From the NCBI GenBank assembly GCA_027382625.1, contig JAJKFJ010022785.1, forward strand, positions 1 to 64,000: a DNA stretch of 64,000 nt. The letters are read 5' to 3'. Positions 48,601-56,657 of this stretch are shown in pieces. The notes beneath the pieces are model-generated. The model ran no database searches. It was given only the letters and a program-made list of their open reading frames with translations, and had not been told where the DNA came from. Numbering within the stretch: the first letter of the stretch is position 1; each line of letters begins with the position of its first letter. Made by a program: the position numbers and the translations under genes. Origin of the DNA: Tetmemena sp. SeJ-2015. Its lineage: Eukaryota > Ciliophora > Spirotrichea > Sporadotrichida > Oxytrichidae.

Positions 48601-51309
48601 AAATATGCAACACCTCCATATTAAGTGGCAGTAGAATTCAGAATAGATAGATTTCTTAGTTTTAAAATTAATATGTTAACCTTAGGATCCCTCGCTCAAA
48701 TAAAAAACACCTCCAATAATGGCGCTATTATTTTCAAAACGACTGTCGTATCAGTAATTAAAAACACTTTCATTTCTTATAAAAATAGAATTTTTCCTCA
48801 ATAAATATAATAGAAATGAAATATTTTCAATATAAAATTTATTTTGGTTTACATTTAGATACTCGTATTTGACAAAAACATTCATAACTAATTAAGGGGT
48901 CTAAAATATTATTTTTATATAATTTTTTATTCGATTTATTTTTGAAAATGCCATATTTTTTTCTATAATCTTATAAATAAGTTAAAATCCACTCAATTTT
49001 TTACTTCAGAATAGCTTATGATTCTGAAGTAATTTAAATTTTGGAATAATTATTTTGCTAAAATATTAAAAATATTTTTGAGACGGTATAATTTATTAGT
49101 GAATATATGTTTTTGTTTTTATTACTCCTCCATAGGTAGCATTGTTATTTGTATATACAGATTCTTGGTCTATTATATTTGTAGAGTCTAAATAGAAAAT
49201 GGATCCACTCCCTCTTTCTTTATTTGAACAGCAAAAATTGCTAAATTTATTTCTTATAGAAGTCAGCGTCCTCATATTTTATCCGAAAATTAAACTAGGC
49301 TGCTCACATTTACTATCTCTCACAAAAGCTGAATTAAATAAGATTAAAAATCCTACTGCATAGAAATTGGATATGGAATAAAAAATAAATAAACTAACTA
49401 TAAAGTGAAATACATTGTTAAAATCCTATTAAGACTATTTTATTTGAATAAATTTAAGCTGTTTAATCTTATTGGAAAACATTATCCGCGAGATATAGTT
49501 TAAGACTTGGTGAGCTTATTTCTAAAAGCACTCCATTTCCCTCTGCTGAAAGCATGTTCTAAAAGTAACTTATAATAAATTACACTTCCACTCACTAAGA
49601 TTTAAAATTTTAGATTTCTTAGTCCAGCTAATTTGTTGTAACTGATAATGCTATTAATCAGCTACCAATATTCTTGAAGTTTAAATTATAATATATTATC
49701 TGATCTTATTTTATCAATTATTAATACATTTGTATAATTTTAAACTTTAGGAGACATTTTAAAATATTTAAGAATAAGAATATATTTAAGTTCTCAGAAA
49801 TTTAAAACATGCATGTTAAAATAAATGAATAAATAAAGTTGGATCTTTCTATCTGTATAGTGAAATTAATTCCTGAGGGTATTTTGAAGATGGCTTATGA
49901 CCCAAAATAAATGTCTGAAAAGTTACTGTCTTGAATAAGTAACTAAAAATACTAAATGCTCTCAGGGAAGCTGATTAATTGAGTTAACGAACACAGACTA
50001 CTCAAGTTCGAAAAGCTTGAACCATTTATTTAAATCCTGAGTGAAGTTGCAAGATTAGAAGACCATCCAAACAAACCTGGGGATGTATTTTAATAAATTA
50101 AATTCTTTAAAATAAAATAGTCATTTTGAGGGGCTTATGAGTAGCAGCCAAATAAATTTTATCCATCTGTGATATTTTATAGAGTGATGTTCTATATATT
50201 GATTTATTAAAAATTTTTACTTTTAGATTTTTGTAAAGTTTATATAAATAAATTGAAACATATATTTTTACTTTATTAAACCAAATTCAATGATTTGCAG
50301 ATATTAGTCCAATTAGTTAACATTCATTATACCTTCCTTATTCATGAAGCTAACCAAATTCTCGTATTTTTAATTTGCGAAGTTGATCATTTAGTATTAT
50401 GCAATTTGGGGCATTTATTTATTTGCTGTAAAATATTTAATTTGTAATATTATCCACTTGGCCCCTATTTTCAATACTGGTTAGAAAGACAGCTTTTACT
50501 CTAGTAGCCATATTCATGTAGTCTCTTACATAATTTTTTTAGTGGGATTCGAATTTAAGATTTTTTTAAAGATGCTCGAGAAGTAGAACGTTCCCTATAA
50601 TTGCAAGAATTAATAAATAAGTAAAATTTTCTCTTATAATGATTTGAGCTATACTCAGCCGTCAATGATCGCTTACAGTACCAAGCTTTAGCTTAGAAGA
50701 CTTGAGGTTTGTCAACCTTCATCCAGGCTTTCCAGAAAGAAATGAAAATATTTTGACAAATCGGAGATGAAAAGTATAATACTAATCAGCAATAGCAACT
50801 CTTTGATTTTAGTTCTCTACTATTTTGAGTTACTTAAATGATTTTGTCTTCTCTTAATTGTTTTATCTTTTACTTTAGAGTTAATATTGTTGCATGCAAC
50901 ACTCTGCATATTAGTGAACTGCTTCATTTGAATCACCAGCCTATGAAAAGTGAGTTACAATCCTGACTTTAAATAGCTGATTACGTTTGATAATCCAAGA
51001 TTCTTACCTCTTTATTTTCTAGAGAAGAATATTTCTCACAAAGGTCTCTGTCGATTTTGAAGTTTTTGCAATCTATTTTGAATTAGTTAAAAATGAACAA
51101 AGTCTAGATAGTTTATTATACTCCTTCATATTAAATTTCAAAGATAACTAAAACAGGAAGGAGAAGGAAGTATGAATAAAGGATAATAGAGAGTTACGGT
51201 CAAAGTCAAATTTTTATTCTTTAGTTCCAAGATCCCCCAAAGAGTTAGTGAGAGAGCGAGAAAATATCCCAATTAGTAACAAAAACTGTAATGCTTTATT
51301 TAAAATCAT
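36616..51309 (-). CDS. Giant beta-helix/cysteine-rich multi-pass membrane protein, tandem copy D (insertion-laden)
   Basis: Start at the ATG 51307-51309 (MILNKALQFLLLIGIFSRS, signal peptide aligned with A-C). Beta-helix exons run from about 50.3 to 44.5 kb. Cysteine block 41,860-41,950 (CVSCPQSKASCPGGSKIWPSPGFWRAS). The first membrane exon is split by a 506-bp insert (41138-41643). Membrane exons 38,440-41,130. Tail exon near 36,790 reads KCDESYASGIQL but has a 2-bp excess against copies B and C just after it; the TGA at 36616-36618 is my best guess for the end. At least seven separate insertions lie within the gene, three inside exons. Two of the three exon insertions restore the frame cleanly if excised, and so does the hAT-like one. 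The 404-bp one leaves a 2-base excess. It may be a pseudogene, or intact after somatic DNA elimination. Confidence 0.6.
38078..38427. mobile_element. Repeat family X, copy 1 (350 bp)
   Basis: Insert in the last membrane exon region of copy D, flanked by TATAGC at 38072-38077 and 38428-38433; absent from copies A-C. Its right part (AAGCTATCGAACAAGC...CCAACATTTTATAACTCTTC) is shared with 45712-46115. Starts GAATTTAATAAAAAAG and ends AAATAAATTGTAA. No inverted termini. Confidence 0.65.
39877..40641. mobile_element. GC-rich 765-bp insertion with 9-bp direct repeats
   Basis: Flanked by TGATTTTAA at 39868-39876 and 40633-40641. Copy B reads straight through this point with cttgtctgattaaattaaa. The core (about 39,890-40,610) is clearly richer in G and C than all neighbouring intron DNA. 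No ORF, tRNA or rRNA recognised and no terminal inverted repeats. It sits in an intron; the CAG acceptor beside it is preserved. Confidence 0.65.
41138..41643. mobile_element. Exon-interrupting 506-bp insertion bounded by TTA (IES-like)
   Basis: Splits the codons of the conserved K-C-A-K-C-P-S motif in copy D. Direct repeat TTA at 41135-41137 and 41641-41643. Removing the insert plus one repeat gives TGT GCT AAG TGT CCT TCG, the same C-A-K-C-P-S as copy A. On the coding strand it begins TAGATT, not GT, so it is not a normal intron. No coding content seen. Confidence 0.68.
42367..43187. mobile_element. 821-bp non-autonomous DNA transposon with G-rich TIRs
   Basis: Terminal inverted repeats start GGGGGGGGGACGGAAGTGCA and, at the other end, GTGCACTTCCGTCCCCCCC, extending to a matching CACCCCC/GGGGGTG. 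Target duplication AAAATTTA (8 bp) at 42359-42366 and 43188-43195. Copies A-C carry the uninterrupted intron (aaaataaaatttgataatc). No transposase ORF. The 8-bp duplication fits hAT, P or Merlin types; the superfamily is unassigned. Confidence 0.85.
43334..44238. mobile_element. 905-bp palindromic (foldback) insertion
   Basis: Arms 43340-43723 and 43847-44230 are 384-bp reverse complements with essentially no mismatches, around a 123-bp centre. Flanking ATA at 43331-43333 and 44236-44238. Excision of the element with one ATA restores the exon as C-L-Y-L-E-N-H-R-S-G-D, matching copy B. Each arm carries GGTTCGAACTCC, which resembles a tRNA B box, but no tRNA cloverleaf forms. Near identity of the arms suggests a very recent origin or gene conversion. 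Confidence 0.85.
45712..46115. mobile_element. Repeat family X, copy 2 (404 bp)
   Basis: Inserted in a beta-helix exon of copy D, flanked by ATTATAA at 45705-45711 and 46116-46122; copy C has the uninterrupted exon (...TTTGAGCATAAATGGC). Starts AAAATTTAATAAGGAG, ends ATATAAATTGTA, and shares GAACAAGCTCCATAT ... CAACATTTTCAGCTCTTC with copy 1 of the family. Excision with one repeat leaves a 2-base excess compared with copy C. Confidence 0.65.
46574..47284. mobile_element. 711-bp hAT-like non-autonomous element
   Basis: Left end GGGGTGGGGACAACATGTAA and right end (reverse complement) GGCAGGGACTAAAGGTAAA form an imperfect TIR of the style seen in hAT elements. Target duplication TGAGAGATC/TGAAAAATC (8-9 bp, two differences) at 46565-46573 and 47285-47293. 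It interrupts the exon that in copy C reads N-F-L-I-D-F-S-N-V-T-I; excision restores N-F-L-I-D-L-S-N-V-T. No transposase ORF. Confidence 0.68.
50454..50775 (+). mobile_element. MITE copy 5 (most decayed)
   Basis: About 322 bp near the 5' end of copy D, in an intron. Retains CACTTGGCCCCTATTTTCAA, CTGGTTAGAAAG, GATCGCTTACAGTACCAAGC and TCATCCAGGCTTTCCAG. The ends are divergent (right end TCGGAGATGAAAAG). Confidence 0.65.
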
Positions 51310-51805
51310 TAAATTTAATGCAATTATATAGTTTAGGATTTTTGTACTTCAATTAAGCTTACTGGTGAAAGACTAAATCTTTTAAATGGAAATTTCCTTG
51401 CAATAATATTAAAAATGAATATTTTTATTTATCATCTTCCATAATAAACACTTAAGCTAAAAATTCAAAATTAATAACAATTTTTTTAATTTTATTTCGA
51501 TACATTAAGCTTATTAAATGGTGTGAATTATGAAGTACACAATATTTTCATTATCAGAAATACTATTTAATTTCTTGAAATTTTTAATGAAAAATAGGGA
51601 AAAATATTATTATTTTTAATGATTAAAAAATATTTACAATTCAAAACCTTATTTGAAAAAAAATTATAAAAATTAGAAATATAATTTAATCTCCTCGATC
51701 AATAACTTTCTTAAAGTTAAATTGAATGTTAAAAATAACTATTTAGATTTATGGTTATTGAATAATTTTTAATGGAAAAACAAATAATCTTATGAATGAT
51801 GATAT
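51310..51805. other. Intergenic spacer between copy D and the YIPF gene
   Basis: About 500 bp of AT-rich DNA. I see no gene, RNA or copy of the conserved upstream element found in front of copies A-C. Confidence 0.5.
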
Positions 51806-53005
51806 TCATGATTCTGTTAAAAAGTAGATTTTCATTACGTATATGAATATGCAGTGCATTAGGACTTCAAAGAGAACTATCATCAAAAATTTACATACTC
51901 CTTGCTCCAATCGAGTTTTTATCAATGCATACATCTCAGAGACAATTGAGAATAAACTTACTACACCTGAAACAGCTAAAAATACCCAATTCATCCAACT
52001 TATAGTTATCACATTAAGCACTTCTTCATACTTATTATTTTGCACAGTTGTTATTGCGAAAATAGTGAATGAGTAGCCATAGATTGCGAAGAGCCAAAGA
52101 TACTATATTTCTGGGATCCAAAGAACGTATTTTATCAGTAGCAATAGAAGTAGTGGATTTAGCACAAAATAAGCTATGCAAACAAATGCAGCTCTTGCTA
52201 CCTTTAAAAGACTGTAAGAGATGCCCTGAGTAGTGATCTTTCCAGCCTTTAAATCGGTGAGAGTTGTAGCAACATCGATTTGATAAACAATAAATCCTAC
52301 TACTGCAATTTCTACAATAAGGGTGAGCATTATCCACATCGGTCCATAAAGATCTATCTAATCGTCATCCTTAAAAAGGTAGCTCTTAGAGCAAAATGGC
52401 CATATAGACTTTCTAAGTCTATGTAAAACATCCATCGTAGAAACATCGAAGTACTCTTTGTAATGTGAAAGTTGGTAAAACTTTGTTTTTGGAACATTAT
52501 AAATTTCATATAGCTCATCTTCTTCAAATTCTCCTTAGTTAAAATATTCATCATCCTATTCCGGTGTAGGAGTTTATTACTATTGCTACGGTTTTCTCCT
52601 CCTTCTAGGCTATTGATTAGTTTCTTGATTATCAGTTTATGGCGTATCTTCATCTTCATTCATTGGTCTCTTCCTTCTTTGTGGCCCTTCTCTTTCCAGA
52701 TTAGGATTAGTGGGTGCATTCTAAATTAATGGTTCTGCTGCCTCCTCATTATTTTAAGGTCTTTTTCTCCTTTACTGTTGCTTTCTATCTTTTATTTTAT
52801 CGAAGGAATCCTCCTCCCCAGAGCTTTATTCTCTCAACATCTGCTACCTGCTAGGTAATTTTCTCACTTGTTTGGGAGGCTCTTAATCTTCAACAGCATT
52901 TTGATTCTGCGGTGAAAATAAGTCATCCGATTGAATTTTCTGCTTCGCTCCAGTTTCTCTCAACTCCACTCCTCCTGCATCTTCAGTGTTTCTCTTTCTA
53001 GACAT
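51806..53005 (-). CDS. YIPF1/YIPF2-like Yip1-domain Golgi membrane protein
   Basis: 399 residues in one uninterrupted frame (table 6), from the ATG at 53003-53005 to the TGA at 51806-51808. The hydrophilic N-terminal half is unusually Gln/Arg-rich, many Gln encoded by TAG/TAA. It leads into the family signature FDVSTMDVLHRLRKSIWPF and then LYGPMWIMLTL, matching the pattern of YIPF1/2 (FDVDT...V..R...S..P; DLYGPFWI). Five hydrophobic segments follow, with the diagnostic IYGYSFTIF between the second and third. Known for the family: multi-pass proteins of Golgi/ER vesicles that bind Rab GTPases and act in trafficking and Golgi structure. A second in-frame ATG upstream near 53,107 would add a hydrophobic stretch and is less likely. 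The long Q-rich N-terminus is longer than usual. Confidence 0.88.
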
Positions 53006-53142
53006 TTTAAATTTACCTCTTATTTTAATTATCAGAATAGAACTCAAAATTAATAAGAAAATAGCTTCACCCTCTTCATATAGATGAAGATAGCTACATT
53101 TATTCAATTGTAAATTAAAGTAAGGTAGACTTAAATTATATT

Positions 53143-54824
53143 TCAGCGCAAATTGCTTGCGTTAAAACTTGCGGCATCTGTTGAATTTTCGTATTTATTG
53201 GTATTCTAGCCTACAGAGGCTTTCCCCATTCGCAAATCTCTCACATTTGCTAATTCTTGATTCCCTCTGCTGTAATTAGTCAGCTGTTCGCTGATATCTT
53301 TTGATTTAATCTTGCCTGATGAATCTAATTTATGTGATCTTAGCTCTTGTGCGTTTCCTTCATTCATTCCCTCTTTGTCTAGTAGATCTTAAATCTTGAC
53401 TTGAGAGTGCTGCTTATTTTGAGATGTGTTCGGCACCATTCCTGATAAATCACTCATTTGGCTCTTCACAATCGACTTCAGCTCAATTGATCTCCTCTAA
53501 TAATCCTCTTTCGAAAGTGTCTGCATGGATTTCTTTTTACTTTTAACTCTGGCTTTTAAGTCCTCCCAATTCACAGCACTAATCTAATTTATCTTCACTT
53601 GGGTAATCTCAAACTTCTTTCTATAAACTTCTATCAAAATAAATTAAGCTTACTGATTAATCTGTGGATTAGTTTGTGATGTTGATAGATTAAAGGAGTT
53701 GTTATTTTTTGTCACTGGATCAAAGCTAAAGGATTAAGATCTCTGGTTTCTTTCAATAACAAAAGAAATAATGTTCAGCCCGTTTATTAAGGGAGGCGAT
53801 TGAGTTTTTGAAGTTGGAACTGTTCCTATTCATTCCAGCTCCTATCAAATCTAAAATCTGGGCTTAATAAATTTCTTGTTACTTTTCTTGATGATTATCT
53901 CTCTAGGTCTGCTGCGGCTGCTTCTTGCGCTTTACTCTTAGTCCAATAAACTTCGATTGCTTGCAAGTATTGGCTATCCTATTAGACAATTTTGGTGAAA
54001 TTTAAAAGGCCCAAAGATTTTCAAGATAAAAGTTGATGGAGCGATGACTTACCCAAACCGCTAACATTAGATTCCTTCATTATAGAGGCCCCTCTACTAT
54101 GCACTGTTTATAGTCTTTTAGTAACTGCAGCGAAATCTTCATCAAATACAAGCTTATAAAATTTATGGCTCTTCTAATTTAATGCAAGCTAGTTCCCAAC
54201 ATACATGTAACCATGCTTTCCAGACTCAACTCCAAAATGAGAGTGCTTTATAAGTGTTTTGCAAGGCTTCTTGGATAATATATCTAAACTTTTCTCAAAT
54301 TGATATACTCCAGGTCCGACTCCCTTGGGTGTTTTCTTTGCCAAAATTTTGTAATCTGGGAATCGATCTCCTAAAGAGAAGCTTCCAACAGTTTTACTAA
54401 AGATCGAACTGTCGTTTCTTCTTGAAATAAGATTCTATAAATGAAAATTTATAATTGAAAAGTTCAAGCTATCTCTAAATGTCTATGAATCCTTGAGTCG
54501 TTTGGATCTGACTTTGATTTACTGTGACAAGGGCTTAGATTTATAGAGACTCATCTGTGTTGTTAAATTACTGGTAATCTGCCTCGTTCCTCTCTGCGAA
54601 AGCAATCTGCCACTCGCTCCTTGTCCCATCATTTTGTATTTGAGTTGCTCCAACTGATAATCAAGTCTGTGGCCATCATTAGTGAGCTATGAATTCTCTT
54701 AGGAATAAATTGTTCTTACATTAACATCATGAAAGCCGGGAGTTCTTTCCTTCGGAGATCTAAAATACAGCAAAGTTGGTCTCATTTTATTCTCTAATTG
54801 ATAATTTACGTAAAATGCAATCAT
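53143..54824 (-). CDS. SHIPPO/STPG-like protein (ODF3/CIMAP type), possible ciliary
   Basis: From the ATG at 54822-54824 to the TGA at 53143-53145. Two introns are needed: 53979-54052 (74 nt, GTAAGT...ATAG) and, less surely, 53826-53882 (57 nt, GTAACA...ATAG). With both, exons of 772, 96 and 683 nt give 516 residues. An early segment reads YFRSPKERTPGFHDVNV. The middle reads SFSLGDRFPDYKILAKK, then GVGPGVYQFEKSL, the PGPxxY-type motif of SHIPPO repeats. The C-terminal third is polar and Ser/Gln/Lys-rich. SHIPPO/STPG proteins are known in ciliary and flagellar structures; only one clear motif is visible, so the family call is moderate. A downstream in-frame ATG at 54783-54785 is an alternative start. 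Confidence 0.65.
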
Positions 54825-55026
54825 TTTAGCTCACTCTCATGTGATTTCACATTAAAATGAAAATTAGGATATTAAATAGGAACAAAAACTTTAGATATAA
54901 GTTTCTATTATCAAATGTGACTCAAAGCAAAACACTAGCATTTCTCTTGTTGACCCTTTAATTCTATAGAAAAACGTCTACCAGACTTATTTATAAAGGA
55001 ATAGTGAACTTAGAATGTCGGAGAAA

Positions 55027-55099
55027 GCCCGTCTAGCTCAGTCGGTAGAGCGCTTGGCTCTTAACCAAGTGGTCGGGGGTTCGAGCCCCTCGGTGGGCG
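55027..55099 (+). tRNA. tRNA-Lys(CUU): tRNA-Lys (anticodon CUU)
   Basis: 73 nt. The acceptor stem GCCCGTC pairs with GGTGGGC (two G-U pairs), discriminator G. D arm AGCTCAGTCGGTAGAGC. Anticodon arm CTTGG-CTCTTAA-CCAAG with anticodon CTT. T arm GGGGTTCGAGCCCC. No intron. Reads AAG lysine codons. Confidence 0.95.
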
Positions 55100-55105
55100 T
55101 CCAAA

Positions 55106-55110
55106 TTTTT
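55106..55110 (+). terminator. RNA polymerase III T-run terminator
   Basis: TTTTT 7 nt after the tRNA discriminator base, the usual Pol III stop signal. Confidence 0.75.
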
Positions 55111-55146
55111 GTTCCGCATTAATTTTACACTTTTTATTATCGGTAT

Positions 55147-55395
55147 TCATTTTGTATCTCCTAATTTTATAAAACAATATGAAAATATTTCATAATTGAT
55201 TATGTCATACTCTTTCCATCCGATAGCCCGAAGTATAGAACTATATCCAACCTCTGCTCTGTTACCTCCACAATAGGGATCTCCTTTCAAGATAAGCGCA
55301 GTCTCATAAATCTTGGCGCATAGTTTTACTGTCCGCAATAAGAAGCCTTGAGCAAGAGTGTTTAAGATAGACGTAGAATCAAATTGGTCTATTAT
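55147..55395 (-). CDS. Possible 3' exon of an unrecognised gene
   Basis: An 82-codon open frame preceded by a CAG acceptor (AATTAACAG at 55396) and ended by TGA at 55147-55149. The sequence has ordinary protein composition (KGDPYCGGNRAEVGYSS, then LRAIGWKEYDIINYEIF). No domain recognised and no upstream exon located with certainty in the following kilobase. The tRNA gene lies just downstream. Confidence 0.3.
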   Translation of the reverse strand: MIDQFDSTSILNTLAQGFLLRTVKLCAKIYETALILKGDPYCGGNRAEVGYSSILRAIGWKEYDIINYEIFSYCFIKLGDTK

Positions 55396-56657
55396 CTGTT
55401 AATTTAATTTATTTCGGGTTGATGATCTAATTTTAATTTACACTTTTAATTTTTCTACAATCTCCATTTTAATTAATCAGAACAGCTAGTGGCTTTAAAC
55501 TAAAAATTTATTCCGTCATATTAAAAAAGAATTTAGACCGAACATATAAAATGTCCTCCTCGCAAATAACTGCAGAAAAATAAACCCTCATAAAAAGCCT
55601 ATGCTACGGCAATCCTCATAAGAACCACATACTCATTTAAACTGAGGGCGTATGGGAGGCCAAGCTTAAAGTATCCTGAGTGGATCAATAACGCAACCCG
55701 CCTCAGTCCGAAACTCTAATCTGTCCCTGACGGGTGGAACGGTCTCAAATCCAAAACTACCGCATTTGACGAAGGTCAAAGATATCATTCATAAATTAAT
55801 CAATTAATCCTATTATAATTTATTTGCGTATTATTCTCGGAAATTTTGTGAAGAAGTACTACGGCTACCTACAAGAGCAGGGGTAGTTTGACACTCTCGT
55901 CAAGGTATAGAGAATAGCACTCTAACACATAAATCGGCTGTTCGACTCAGAAAATGTCCAGGAGGCAAACATTCACAACATAGAGGCTCGAAGTTAAAGC
56001 AGTGGAAGGTCTAAGAATTAAATCGATAACAGGAAAATTGTGGAATTGGAGAAGAATATTTTGGCCACTCTAACATTAAAAATGACGATCTTGTAAATAT
56101 ATCTTTGTCTTTACATCTATGAGAATACAGCCATCTTAATTGAACTCGCAAAGCCAACTTCCAAACATCAATCACACTCAAACGCAGGGCTAAAGCAGAT
56201 CCCATAGTATAAATATCGCAAAGGTCAGACCCAAACTATAGACCCCGCAATAGTTTTCCGCAACATAATCAAATGTAGGAAGCCTCATGACTTATATATT
56301 TAACGTTAATTTTGCAAAAGTCAATGAAGAATAACCATCTTTCGATCATAGATGAAATAAATAAAGCCAGAGCTCTTTAAAGATCCTAGCAGAAGGGCAG
56401 TAAGCACGACTTTTTTATTTAATTTATATTCTAAGCAGGAGGATGTAAATACATCCTAGAATGGTCAAGGTGGTGGGCTCTTCACTTAAAATTCTTCTTT
56501 AATCTATCAAGTACAAGAATAAGCCTAAGGCTTAAGAGTTTAAGAGTGTTTTCTCCCAGCAGTCATAATTTAGGAAAAACCTGAAGAGCTAGCAACTTTT
56601 TGTTATCTACATCATTTTATTTAAAAAAAACTAAGTGTCTTAGATACATCTCAGCAA
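55396..56657. other. Unresolved 1.26-kb stretch, richer in GC than neighbours
   Basis: Both strands are open for long runs under the Gln code, so ORFs alone decide nothing. Minus strand 55,890-56,260 reads FGSDLCDIYTMGSALALRL and on to CECLPPGHF. Plus strand 55,550 reads MSSSQITAEKQ, broken by TGA near 55,680. I cannot assign a gene. Decayed coding sequence or exons of the gene ending at 55147 are possible. Confidence 0.3.

Noticed and set aside
51843..52337. Overlapping ORFs opposite or out of frame with the YIPF gene
   Set aside because: Shadows of the YIPF coding frame, which has clear family motifs.
53641..53690. 23-nt intron GTAAGC...GATAG in the SHIPPO-like gene
   Set aside because: Removing it shifts the frame into an early TGA; the unspliced reading stays open to the real stop.
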